Shown one piece after another: positions 29,043-36,835 of a stretch of 64,000 nucleotides of DNA. The DNA lies in NCBI GenBank assembly GCA_016790075.1, contig JAEUPP010000049.1, forward strand, positions 94,636 through 158,635, written 5' to 3'. This stretch comes from Rhodanobacteraceae bacterium. Its GTDB lineage: Bacteria; Pseudomonadota; Gammaproteobacteria; Xanthomonadales; Rhodanobacteraceae. Position 1 is the first letter of the stretch; the number at the start of each line of letters is the position of its first letter. Position numbers and translations under genes: made by a program. The notes under the pieces are model-generated. The model did no database searches and was not told the origin of the DNA. It worked only from the letters and a program-made list of their open reading frames with translations.

Positions 29043-29465
29043 ATGAAAAATCTCAAGACCCTGTTGTTGTGTTCATCGCTGCTTGGTCTCCTGGCCGGCT
29101 GTGCTGCCGGACCCGGCGGTGGCGTAAAGAAAGGGGCTGCAGTGGAAGATCGTGCGGTCAAGCGCTGGGAATTGCTGATCGCGCGCAACGCGGCTGACGC
29201 CTATGAGTACCTGACGCCAGGCTACCGCGCGACTCACCCCAAGGATCAATACGCGGCGTCCATGTCGTCACGGCCTGTCAAGTGGAAGAAGGTCGAGCTT
29301 ATGGACAAGGAGTGTCCGGATGAGGACACCTGTACCGTGCGCCTCGTCATTGATTTCGAGCTCCGGATTGCTGCGGGCATCCCTGGTCCGGTCTCAAGTG
29401 TCGATGTCCAGAAGGAAAAATGGCTCCGCCTCAAGGGGCAGTGGTACCACCTTCCGGCACAGTGA
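29043..29465 (+). CDS. Small lipoprotein of unknown function
   Basis: 140 residues. The lipobox LLGLLAGC predicts a lipoprotein. The mature part, about 120 residues, has an NTF2/cystatin-like flavour (RWELLIARNAADAYEYLTPG ... KEKWLRLKGQWYHLP), as in small envelope proteins that bind ligands. I chose ATG 29043, with GGAG 7 bases upstream; an ATG at 29025 overlapping the gspD stop (TAATG) is an alternative that keeps the lipobox. Being directly behind gspD it may be part of the operon, perhaps as a pilotin-like helper, but that is speculation. Confidence 0.78.
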   Translation: MKNLKTLLLCSSLLGLLAGCAAGPGGGVKKGAAVEDRAVKRWELLIARNAADAYEYLTPGYRATHPKDQYAASMSSRPVKWKKVELMDKECPDEDTCTVRLVIDFELRIAAGIPGPVSSVDVQKEKWLRLKGQWYHLPAQ

Positions 29466-29494
29466 GCCGGCCGAAAAGGCTGGTTTTCCCGGGA

Positions 29495-29523
29495 TTGCGT
29501 TGCCATGACCTTTGTTCTAGCAT
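29495..29523 (+). promoter_or_regulatory. Candidate sigma-70 promoter for the 29630 gene
   Basis: TTGCGT (29495-29500) and TAGCAT (29518-29523) are separated by 17 bases, leaving a leader of about 100 bases before the start codon. The match is moderate; the expected strong expression of the gene downstream is the main reason to look here. Confidence 0.3.
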
Positions 29524-29629
29524 TGGCGCGCTGTTGCCCTACCATGCCCAAAAAAGGCGGGCCAAAACCGCTGTTGAGGAGCATGGTCGGTTGTAAGCAA
29601 AAGCCCTGTGGTTCATTAGGAGTGTTGTG

Positions 29630-31144
29630 ATGAAAAGAAACAATCTGACGACTTCGGTTGTCGCAGGCCTTGCCGCTGTCGCCGGCTTTGCCAGCACCGC
29701 GAACGCCGTTGAGCTGAACCCGGATGGCACCGGCCAGGTTCTGGTCTATCCGTACTACACCGTCAACAAGAACCAGCAGACCCTCGTGTCGGTGGTCAAC
29801 ACCACCAACATCGCCAAGGCTGTCAAGGTTCGCTTCCTCGAGGGTCACAACTCTCGCGAAGTTCTCGACTTCAACTTGTTCCTGTCCGAGTTCGACGTCT
29901 GGACCGCCAGCGTGTTTGCTCGCGCCGACGCCGGTCTGTCGGGCGATGGCGCTGCCATCACCACGACCGACAAGAGCTGCACCGCTCCGGACAAGGCTGG
30001 CTGGACTGGTAGCCTCGGTACCGGCCGTCCGTACCAGGACTTCCTGCCGTTTGCCTACACCAACGCGAATGAAGACTCCGGTCCGACCGACATCGCTCGT
30101 ACCCGCGAAGGCCACATCGAAATCATCTCGATGGCTGACTTCGTGAACCCGGGTTCGCTGCGTACGGCCGTGACTCACACCTCGGCTGGTACCCCGGCGA
30201 ACTGCTCGGTTGTCCAGAACATCGACCCGTCCAACACCCAGCTGCTGCCGCCGACCGGTGGTCTGTTCGGCGCTGGCGGCGTGGTCAATGTCGCTCAGGG
30301 CACGTTCTACACCTACAACGCTGACGCGATCGACGGCTTCACCCGCGTGGTGCTGTTCTCCGACACGGCTTCGCTGACGCCGTCGCTGGCTCAGGCCAAC
30401 ACCGCTCCGGGCGTTGCGACCTCTTATGTGTTCACCGCGGGTGGCCAGCTGGTCCGTTCGGACTACTCCACCATCGGCGCGCCGTCGCAGGCTATCGACG
30501 CCGTCTCGGCTGTGTTCATGTCGAACAACCTGTTCAACGAATACAACGTTGACTCGTCGGTCGGCTCCAACACTGACTGGGTTGTCACCTTCCCGACCAA
30601 GCGTTTCTACGTCGACAACCAGATCCTCGGCGTGCCGCTGGGCGATCCGGCTGCGATCCAGCCGTTCCGCTTCACCTTCGGTGAAGATGCTACCGGTAAC
30701 GGTGATGGCCTGTCCTGCGCCCAGATCGAAGTGGCTCAGTACGACCGTGAAGAAGGCCGTCCGGTCGGTCCGGCTCCGGGCTTCTCGCCGCCGCCTCCGG
30801 GTCAGCCGGCTTCCTCGCTGTGTAAGGAAGTCAACGTCATCAGCTTCCTGAACGTCAATTCGGCTCCGACCGAGTCGGGCGTTCTGGGCTCGAAGCTGGT
30901 CACGAACGTCAAGCCGTTCGCAGCTGCTGGCTGGATGCGCCTCGGCCTGAATCCGTCGGCTCAGCCGCATTCCACGCGCGCTTCGATCGACGGCGACGTG
31001 TACTTCGGTCTGCCGGCTACCGGCTTCGAAGCGGTCAACTACGTCAACTCCAACGTGGCTCCGGGCGTGCTGTCGAACTACAGCGGTCTGTTCCGTCACC
31101 GCGCTTCGCGTTCGTGCACCAACGGCACGGCGGCTTGCTCCTGA
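29630..31144 (+). CDS. Abundant exported protein of unknown function
   Basis: 504 residues. AGGAG at 29618-29622 supports ATG 29630. Signal peptide [20 protein letters not shown]... ends at STANA before VELNP. The mature protein starts ELNPDGTGQVLVYPYYTVNK, followed by SVVNTTNIAKAVKVRFLEG and REVLDFNLFLSEFDVWTASV; these look like conserved beta-strands of a surface or extracellular protein family I cannot name. Codon use differs sharply from neighbours (Ala mostly GCT, Gly GGT/GGC, Arg CGT/CGC, Lys AAG), a hallmark of very high expression. A strong terminator follows, so it is a single-gene unit beside the type II secretion operon. Substrate of that system or surface-layer component is inference. 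Confidence 0.88.
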   Translation: MKRNNLTTSVVAGLAAVAGFASTANAVELNPDGTGQVLVYPYYTVNKNQQTLVSVVNTTNIAKAVKVRFLEGHNSREVLDFNLFLSEFDVWTASVFARADAGLSGDGAAITTTDKSCTAPDKAGWTGSLGTGRPYQDFLPFAYTNANEDSGPTDIARTREGHIEIISMADFVNPGSLRTAVTHTSAGTPANCSVVQNIDPSNTQLLPPTGGLFGAGGVVNVAQGTFYTYNADAIDGFTRVVLFSDTASLTPSLAQANTAPGVATSYVFTAGGQLVRSDYSTIGAPSQAIDAVSAVFMSNNLFNEYNVDSSVGSNTDWVVTFPTKRFYVDNQILGVPLGDPAAIQPFRFTFGEDATGNGDGLSCAQIEVAQYDREEGRPVGPAPGFSPPPPGQPASSLCKEVNVISFLNVNSAPTESGVLGSKLVTNVKPFAAAGWMRLGLNPSAQPHSTRASIDGDVYFGLPATGFEAVNYVNSNVAPGVLSNYSGLFRHRASRSCTNGTAACS

Positions 31145-31182
31145 TATCCATCAGGCGGTAGCTGAAGTAGTAAGTGTTAGAG

Positions 31183-31208
31183 AGAGGGGCCTTCGGGCCC
31201 CTCTTTTT
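31183..31208 (+). terminator. Strong intrinsic terminator after the abundant exported protein
   Basis: GAGGGGCC / GGCCCCTC stem with a UUCG tetraloop (31184-31203), closed by an A-T pair and followed by TTTTT. It is a textbook intrinsic terminator 38 bases after the stop codon. Confidence 0.92.
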
Positions 31209-31512
31209 ATTGGTGCGGTTTGCCTGGCCAGTTGGTGGTGCGTTGTCTCGCATGGCGCCGAGGCTGTCCTGGGAATGGGTAAGGCGCGGCCGTCAAGTCG
31301 CCATCCAGACAGTCGAAAAAAGCAATTGTGGTTGTCATGCCATGTTCGCCAATCTGCGCGGGGAGCACGGCAGAGGCAGTCCCTAATTCACTATTTCCGT
31401 CTGTGTTTGGCGCCGTTTCGTTTGCCTGCAACTTGATTTAACGAAGGGTTTGCACGCAGGACTGGTTCAGGCGCTAAAATTCGGCCGTACCCACCTGAAT
31501 TGGAATTTGTCA
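31209..31512 (+). other. Intergenic region upstream of the 31513 gene
   Basis: About 300 bases without a recognisable gene. The first two thirds show nothing specific. The last part holds the candidate promoter described separately and the leader of the downstream exported protein. Confidence 0.5.
31450..31480 (+). promoter_or_regulatory. Candidate promoter for the 31513 gene
   Basis: TTGCAC (31450-31455) and a good TAAAAT -10 (31475-31480) with 19-base spacing. Transcription would start near 31487, 26 bases before ATG 31513, which also argues against the longer in-frame TTG start at 31450. Confidence 0.4.
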
Positions 31513-32652
31513 ATGCTTGCATTGCGCCTGCCAGCCGCCGCGCTGCTGTTTACCATCGCGGTCGCCTCCGGTTCTGCGAATGCCCAGACGACGCTGCGGC
31601 TCACCTGGACCCCTCCCGGCGGATCTCCCAAAGTCTGTCAGTTCACGACCGATACTAATGGGGTGTCCATGGATGCTAACGGCGCCTTGCTGGCGACAGG
31701 TTCCTTCGCGAGTACGGACTGCCCTACGGCCACACCGGTTTCTGATCCTCAGATCACCAATGGCATTGATGCGACCGATATCCCGGCCAATACCACGACT
31801 GGTACCTCGCATACGATCACCTGGGCGGCTAACGCGGATAGCTGCAGTTACGCAGGCAGCGTCACCCCAGAGGCAATTTCAAACTGGCCGTTGGCCGGCA
31901 ACCAGTGCAATTCGGCTGCAGAATGCGCTACCGGCCGCAGCGTATCCATCGTGATTCCGAATACGACCGGTAACTATAGATTCCAGTTGTCCTGCAACAA
32001 GGCAGGCTCCAGCGTCACCGCAACCTCGACCCAATCCGTTGCGGTAACGACGGGCGGCGGTGGCGGCGGAGATACCTGCGTCAACAATGCAGGAATTACG
32101 CGACAGACCTCGGGCGTAGTGCGGTATAACAATGGCGAAGAGCGCACCACCGACCTGACGCTGTATGAAAATGTGTTCGGCCACAACAACACGGGTGGTG
32201 AAACGCGTCCTTTCCCGGGTACAGCCAACCTCAATCAGCGCATCTTTATTCCGCGCAACCAGTATGTTTCGTTGAAGTTCACGGTGCCGTCTGGTCTGCT
32301 GCAGCAGACCTGGGGTAGCTACCGGTTCGAGGAAACACAACCACAGACGCTGCGCATGTCGATGACGATCAGCAAGACCTGTGGCGACTTCTCGACCACG
32401 CCCACAGCACCAATGACGGCCCCGTGCATCATGAACAACGGCCAGGTAAACAGCTCGCTGGGGTGGGCATATTGGCCAGGCCAGAACCAGTTCTGTCAGC
32501 TGGTCCCGGGTGAGACGTACTACCTCAACATCATCCATGCGCCGCTCAGCAACTTGGCCAGTTCGCACTGCACCAGTACCTGTGGCAACACGATCCAGAA
32601 TCAGAAAGGTAGTGCCACTGGCTGGCCGCAAAACGCCGACGAGGGCGAATAA
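31513..32652 (+). CDS. Exported cysteine-rich protein of unknown function
   Basis: 379 residues. Signal peptide MLALRLPAAALLFTIAVASGSANA before QTTLRL. Two parts are joined by a Gly linker (TTGGGGGGDTC, about residue 200): an N-terminal Ig-like half containing AANADSCSYAG and a C-terminal half with several cysteines (SKTCGDFS, APCIMNN, QFCQLVPG, SHCTSTCGNT), which suggests disulfides formed outside the cytoplasm. No catalytic motif is recognised. It has its own promoter candidate and a strong downstream terminator. A type II secretion substrate or surface protein is a guess from location. Confidence 0.8.
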   Translation: MLALRLPAAALLFTIAVASGSANAQTTLRLTWTPPGGSPKVCQFTTDTNGVSMDANGALLATGSFASTDCPTATPVSDPQITNGIDATDIPANTTTGTSHTITWAANADSCSYAGSVTPEAISNWPLAGNQCNSAAECATGRSVSIVIPNTTGNYRFQLSCNKAGSSVTATSTQSVAVTTGGGGGGDTCVNNAGITRQTSGVVRYNNGEERTTDLTLYENVFGHNNTGGETRPFPGTANLNQRIFIPRNQYVSLKFTVPSGLLQQTWGSYRFEETQPQTLRMSMTISKTCGDFSTTPTAPMTAPCIMNNGQVNSSLGWAYWPGQNQFCQLVPGETYYLNIIHAPLSNLASSHCTSTCGNTIQNQKGSATGWPQNADEGE

Positions 32653-32676
32653 GCGATCTGTTCTGGCCGCCGGGCA

Positions 32677-32703
32677 GGTGTAGATCGTAATTCGGTCTAC
32701 ACC
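32677..32703 (+). other. Hairpin after the 31513 gene
   Basis: 8-bp inverted repeat GGTGTAGA / TCTACACC around an 11-base loop, 25 bases past the stop codon. It lacks a T-run and sits 50 bases before a much stronger terminator, so it may protect the mRNA end. Confidence 0.4.
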
Positions 32704-32752
32704 CGCCGGAACTAGACGAGCCGACCAGCAGTCAATAAGGCTACTTCAATCG

Positions 32753-32787
32753 GAGGGCGCGCTTTGCGCGCCCCCTTTTTTCTTTTT
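32753..32787 (+). terminator. Intrinsic terminator abutting the parvulin start codon
   Basis: Perfect stem GGGCGCGC (32755-32762) / GCGCGCCC (32766-32773) with a TTT loop, followed by CCTTTTTTCTTTTT. The T-run ends only 11 bases before ATG 32798. It clearly can end transcription of the 31513 gene, and it also sits in the leader of the next gene. Confidence 0.9.
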
Positions 32788-32797
32788 GGGACATTCA

Positions 32798-33742
32798 ATG
32801 CGTAAAGTGATTCTAGGTTTTGGGCTGCTTGCATCGGCAGTGGCCGGCGCCGCCGGTACCAGCGACGCCGATACTCTCGTCGTGTCCCAAGGTGTAGCCC
32901 GCGTCACCTTGGGCGATGTCGATGCTTACGTGCACCGTATTCCCGAGTCGGACCGCGTAGGCTTTGTCGCCAAGCCGGAGCGTATCGAAACCATGCTTCG
33001 CAACATGCTGCTGGACAAGCAGCTTGCCGACGAAGCGCGCAAGCTCGGCCTCGATAAAGACCCGGTAGTCCAGCGGCAGATCGCACTTGCTGTTGAAAAC
33101 GCGTTGTCGCGTGCGCGCATGGAGGCATTTCGTAGTTCCCTGAAAGCGCCAGATTTTTCCGAGCAGGCGCAGGAGGACTACCTTGCCAACAAGGAAAAGT
33201 ATACTATTCCCAAGCGCTACGATGTCAAACACATCCTGTTCGACATCAAGACACGCACTCATGAGCAGGCCAAGGTGCTCGCGGAAGAGACTGCCACCAA
33301 GCTGGCAGCCGATCCGTCGAAATTCGATAGCCTCGTTGAAGAGTTGTCGGATGACTCGAGCAAGAAAGACAACCACGGTCTGATCGAAAACGCGGCATCC
33401 AGCAGCTTCGTCACACCCTTTGCTGAGGCTGCTTCGCGGCTCGAGAAGATCGGTGACATCTCCCCGCCTGTGCGCACGGTGTTTGGTTACCACATCCTCA
33501 AGCTTGTCAAGACCGAGCCGGAGCAGCTGCAGCCCTATGAGGTCGTGCGCGAGTCCATCATTTCGCGTCTCACGGCCGAATGGATGGAGGCGAAGATCCG
33601 CGGAAAACTCGACGGCTTGCGCAACGAAACGATGCAGCCGCAGCCGGAAGTACTGGCAACGCTGCGCGAGCGGTTCGGCACCATACAACTGCCGCCGGAT
33701 GCTTCTGCAGCGCCGCCGGAATCGACGTCCGAGCAGCCTTGA
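32798..33742 (+). CDS. Periplasmic parvulin-type peptidyl-prolyl isomerase
   Basis: 314 residues. MRKVILGFGLLASAVAGAAG acts as a signal peptide. A SurA/PpiD-like N-terminal helical part (RIETMLRNMLLDKQLADEAR) precedes the parvulin domain (KRYDVKHILFDIKTRTHEQA ... FVTPFAEAASRLEKIGD ... FGYHILKLVKTEPEQL; about 135-250). It catalyses cis-trans isomerisation of proline bonds in exported proteins. The position between exported-protein genes and a surface-glycan cluster fits envelope folding. The last 30 residues (QLPPDASAAPPESTSEQP) are a flexible tail. No room exists for a separate promoter after the terminator. Confidence 0.88.
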   Translation: MRKVILGFGLLASAVAGAAGTSDADTLVVSQGVARVTLGDVDAYVHRIPESDRVGFVAKPERIETMLRNMLLDKQLADEARKLGLDKDPVVQRQIALAVENALSRARMEAFRSSLKAPDFSEQAQEDYLANKEKYTIPKRYDVKHILFDIKTRTHEQAKVLAEETATKLAADPSKFDSLVEELSDDSSKKDNHGLIENAASSSFVTPFAEAASRLEKIGDISPPVRTVFGYHILKLVKTEPEQLQPYEVVRESIISRLTAEWMEAKIRGKLDGLRNETMQPQPEVLATLRERFGTIQLPPDASAAPPESTSEQP

Positions 33743-33751
33743 TGCTAACGT

Positions 33752-33774
33752 CCGCGCGGCGGCTCGCCGCGCGG
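33752..33774 (+). other. GC-rich hairpin between the parvulin gene and wzm
   Basis: Perfect 10-bp stem CCGCGCGGCG / CGCCGCGCGG with a GCT loop. No T-run follows. It would sequester any ribosome site for the in-frame ATG at 33780, which is one reason I start the permease at 33819. Confidence 0.5.
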
Positions 33775-33818
33775 GCTTGATGCTGCCGGATACCTCTTCC
33801 TTGTCGACGGTAAACACG

Positions 33819-34607
33819 ATGCCGACCGGCCGTCTGGCCGCGATGCTGGCGCTCGCGCTGCAACTCGCGCGCCGCGATTTGCGTAATCGTTACCTCGGCA
33901 GCTTCAGTGGCGGCGCCTGGGCGTTTCTGCAGCCGCTGGTGCAACTTGCGGTTTACTCTTTTGTCTTTGGATACATTTTTAAGCAGCGTCTGCCCGGTGC
34001 TGATGCTCCCGGCTATGTGCCATTTCTGATTGTCGTGTTATGGCCGTGGACGGCGTTCTCCGAGGCGCTCAGCCGGGCGACGACAGCGATCCAGGACAAT
34101 GCGAGCCTCATCGGCAAAGTAGCGCTACCACGTACTGCACTGGTGCTTGCGCCGGTCATGGCGTCCTTTGCTATCCATGGCGCGGGCTACATAGGGCTGT
34201 TGCTCGTCATGTGGCTAGGCGGCGTGGGCGTGCTGCCGGCCGGCCTTGTGTTGATGCTGCCGGCGCTAGCACTGTTGTTCCTGCTCGCGCTTGGTCTTGC
34301 GCTGCTTCTTTCTTCACTGCAGGTTTTTGTGCGCGATATCGCGCCGGCATTGCCGCAACTGCTGATGCTGTGGATGTTCCTGTCGCCGGTGTTCTATGGC
34401 CGCTATGTGATGCCCGAAAGTGCAAGGCCCTGGTTCGACCTCAACCCGGTGAGTGGTTTCGCTGAGTACCTGCGCTTTGTGCTGCTCGGTATGCCGGCGC
34501 CAGGCTTGACCGCATACGTGTGCAGTGCGGTTGCGGTCGTACTCGCGCTAGGCGTCGGTCTGTTCGTGTTCCGGCGGCTGCAGCGCCATTTCGAGGATTT
34601 CCTGTGA
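33819..34607 (+). CDS. wzm: ABC polysaccharide exporter permease
   Basis: 262 residues from ATG 33819 (MPTGRLAAMLALALQLARRDLRNRYLGS). The pattern LARRDLRNRYLGSFSGGAWAF at the N-terminus, six hydrophobic segments and the LQVFVRDIAPALPQLLMLWMFLSPVFYG signature are those of ABC-2 permeases for O-antigen or capsule chains (Wzm/RfbA/KpsM type). With the adjacent ATPase it carries undecaprenyl-linked glycan across the inner membrane. Alternative start ATG 33780 lies just after a strong hairpin. The stop overlaps the wzt GTG start (GTGA). Confidence 0.88.
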   Translation: MPTGRLAAMLALALQLARRDLRNRYLGSFSGGAWAFLQPLVQLAVYSFVFGYIFKQRLPGADAPGYVPFLIVVLWPWTAFSEALSRATTAIQDNASLIGKVALPRTALVLAPVMASFAIHGAGYIGLLLVMWLGGVGVLPAGLVLMLPALALLFLLALGLALLLSSLQVFVRDIAPALPQLLMLWMFLSPVFYGRYVMPESARPWFDLNPVSGFAEYLRFVLLGMPAPGLTAYVCSAVAVVLALGVGLFVFRRLQRHFEDFL

Positions 34608-35818
34608 GCGTTCTCGTCGAGGCACGAGGACTGGGCAAATGCTATCCGCGCGTGTTTCGCCGCAGTGACAGGTTGCGCGCACTGCTTGCCTTGCTGGCAG
34701 GGCGTGCCTCGGGAGAAACGACGCCCGTACTGCAGAATATCGACCTCAGTGTTGCACGTGGCCAGTCGCTGGGTCTGATCGGCGACAACGGAGCGGGCAA
34801 GTCGACGCTGCTCAAGCTGTTGACCGGGGTGCTGACACCGACTCATGGCAGCGTTCGCGTGAATGGACGTGTCGGCGCCTTGCTTGAGCTTGGCGCGGGG
34901 TTCCACCCGGAATACAGCGGTCGCGACAATATCGCGATGTCCGCTACCCTGCAGGGGTTTTCGGCCGAAGAACTGAACGCGCGTCTGGCTGAGATCATCG
35001 CCTTCGCCGACATCGGCCACTACATAGACGAACCGGTAAAGCACTACTCGTCCGGCATGGTAGTGCGCCTGGGGTTTGCCATAGTCGCGGCGACCAGGCC
35101 AGACCTGCTCATTACGGATGAGGTGCTGGCCGTCGGCGACGAATCGTTCCAGAAAAAGTGCATACGCTGGATGGAGGAGTATCTGGAGCAGGGGGGCACG
35201 CTGATTCTGGTCTCGCACAGCATGTACCACATCCAGAAACTTTGCCGGCAAGCCGTCTGGTTGCGGCAGGGTCGCATGCAGGCCTGTGGCGATGTATTCG
35301 ACGTGACACAGGCCTACCTTGCCTACCACGAACGCAAGTCCGCGGGCGAAGCCGCTCCAGGGCGCAACCTGGAAGCTGTGCGCGGTCTCGAATTTCATGT
35401 GCGCGGCATGCGGGTCAACGGCGAAGAGGCGGAAGCGCTGCCAGCGCTGGAGCAGGGAGCTGCACTCCGGGTCGAGGCGACCATCGCTTCGCGTGACGGG
35501 CGTGTGCCGGTTGTGAATGTCGGCATTGCCCGCGCCGATGGCACGCCGGTTTATGGTGTCAGCAGCGATATGGACGGCGTCCAGCCCGCGCCGACGCTGG
35601 ATGGTGATTTCTGTATCGTGTTGCATTTCACCGAATTACCTCTGCTGCCGGGCAGCTATACCATCCGCGTGCATCCGCTGGACAGCGAGGGGCTGCGGTT
35701 GTTCGACACGGTTGAGCGCACGCTGACGATCAAGGGGCGCAGCCCGGAAATGGGGCTGGTGCGCCTGGCCCATGTCTGGGAACATGCCGCCCCTCTGAGC
35801 AGGAGCCGTGGCGAATGA
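34604..35818 (+). CDS. wzt: ABC polysaccharide exporter ATPase with C-terminal glycan-binding domain
   Basis: 404 residues. Start GTG 34604 overlaps the wzm stop. Walker A is GDNGAGKST (60-68), the signature is YSSGM (148-152, a known variant in this family) and Walker B is LLITDEV (168-174). After the nucleotide-binding domain an additional beta-sandwich (about 265-395; for example EQGAALRVEATIASRDGRVP and GDFCIVLHFTELPLLPGSY) matches Wzt C-terminal domains, which read the chain-end modification of the glycan. A terminal sugar or methyl cap is therefore likely, and the next gene encodes a methyltransferase. Confidence 0.93.
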   Translation: MSVLVEARGLGKCYPRVFRRSDRLRALLALLAGRASGETTPVLQNIDLSVARGQSLGLIGDNGAGKSTLLKLLTGVLTPTHGSVRVNGRVGALLELGAGFHPEYSGRDNIAMSATLQGFSAEELNARLAEIIAFADIGHYIDEPVKHYSSGMVVRLGFAIVAATRPDLLITDEVLAVGDESFQKKCIRWMEEYLEQGGTLILVSHSMYHIQKLCRQAVWLRQGRMQACGDVFDVTQAYLAYHERKSAGEAAPGRNLEAVRGLEFHVRGMRVNGEEAEALPALEQGAALRVEATIASRDGRVPVVNVGIARADGTPVYGVSSDMDGVQPAPTLDGDFCIVLHFTELPLLPGSYTIRVHPLDSEGLRLFDTVERTLTIKGRSPEMGLVRLAHVWEHAAPLSRSRGE

Positions 35819-36738
35819 GCGCTGGCGCAGCCCTGGATTTCACCGGCGAACGCTTTACGCCGGAATGCGTTCGCGAAATCTGGTACGAACACTGGCATCG
35901 CTATGCACTCGTCCGCGCCTGGGCCGGTGGTCGCCGCGTACTCGACGCTGCGTGTGGCGAAGGTTATGGCAGCGCATTGCTTGCCGACGTAGCTGAATCG
36001 GTACTCGGTCTCGATCTGGATCCGGCTGCTGTTGCCCATGCGGCCGCGCGTTACGGCACCAGCAAGAACTTGCGTTTTGAGCAGGCCGACGCGACACAGC
36101 TACAGCTACCTGCGGGTCGTTTCGATCTCGTCGTGTCGTTTGAGACGCTGGAGCACGTGGAAGCGCAGGACGCTCTGCTGGACGGACTCTGTCATGCGCT
36201 CAGTGACGACGGACTGCTCGTGATCTCGTCGCCGGACAAGGCGACTTACAGCGATGCAGCGGGTTTCCGCAACGAGTACCACGTGCGTGAACTCTATCGC
36301 GAGGAATTTGAAACCTTGTTGCGGCGCCGGTTTCCGTACCGGCGTCTTTACGCCCAGCGCCTGCTGTTCCAGTCCGCGATCTGGACGGTCGATCCGGCTG
36401 CACTTGACGCCCCGGCGCACTATGCAACAGCCGGCAACGACGGCCAGCTTGATTCCGGCCTGAGCTATGCGCCGATGTACTACATCGCCGTCTGTTCGCG
36501 ACACCCCCTGCCGGCGCTGCCGGCATCATCCTGGTTCGGTGATCGCGACGAATCGGTGTATCGGCACTACAATCACGAGATCCGCAAGAACATGGCCGCC
36601 GGGGCGCGCATCGCTGAACTCGAAGCGCAGCTCGACGCCGCACTGCAACGCGAACGTACCGCCACGGCTGAGCTACAGCGGGCGGTGGCATCGCTCCGGC
36701 GTCCCTGGTGGCGTCGTTGGGGCGGCGGCGCGGACTAG
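35815..36738 (+). CDS. SAM-dependent methyltransferase with C-terminal coiled coil
   Basis: 307 residues. Motif I is VLDAACGEGYGSALLA (about 42-57), followed by LDLDPAAVAHA, FDLVVSFETLEHVEAQ and a DGLLVISSPDKATYSDA strand, a class I methyltransferase. Residues about 250-295 form a coiled coil (AGARIAELEAQLDAALQRER), reminiscent of WbdD-type chain-terminating enzymes whose coiled coil acts as a molecular ruler. With the ATGA overlap to wzt, capping of the exported glycan is a sensible inference; a role on another substrate cannot be excluded. Confidence 0.85.
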   Translation: MSAGAALDFTGERFTPECVREIWYEHWHRYALVRAWAGGRRVLDAACGEGYGSALLADVAESVLGLDLDPAAVAHAAARYGTSKNLRFEQADATQLQLPAGRFDLVVSFETLEHVEAQDALLDGLCHALSDDGLLVISSPDKATYSDAAGFRNEYHVRELYREEFETLLRRRFPYRRLYAQRLLFQSAIWTVDPAALDAPAHYATAGNDGQLDSGLSYAPMYYIAVCSRHPLPALPASSWFGDRDESVYRHYNHEIRKNMAAGARIAELEAQLDAALQRERTATAELQRAVASLRRPWWRRWGGGAD

Positions 36739-36835
36739 ACAAGGCGCTGCACGTTGGCGGCGGCAAGACATCACGATTGCGAATCGGGCGCAACCCATCG
36801 GTTGTGCGCCGACTTCGCCAAAGGCAACCGGCTTC

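Noticed and set aside
29246-31099. 617-codon minus-strand frame over the abundant exported protein
   Set aside because: The plus-strand gene has a ribosome site, signal peptide, strong codon bias and terminator; the antisense frame results from that biased codon use.
33420-33818. Longer N-terminus for the Wzm-like permease
   Set aside because: The extension lies inside the parvulin coding region and across a strong hairpin; permeases of this family start close to the LARRDLRNRY segment.
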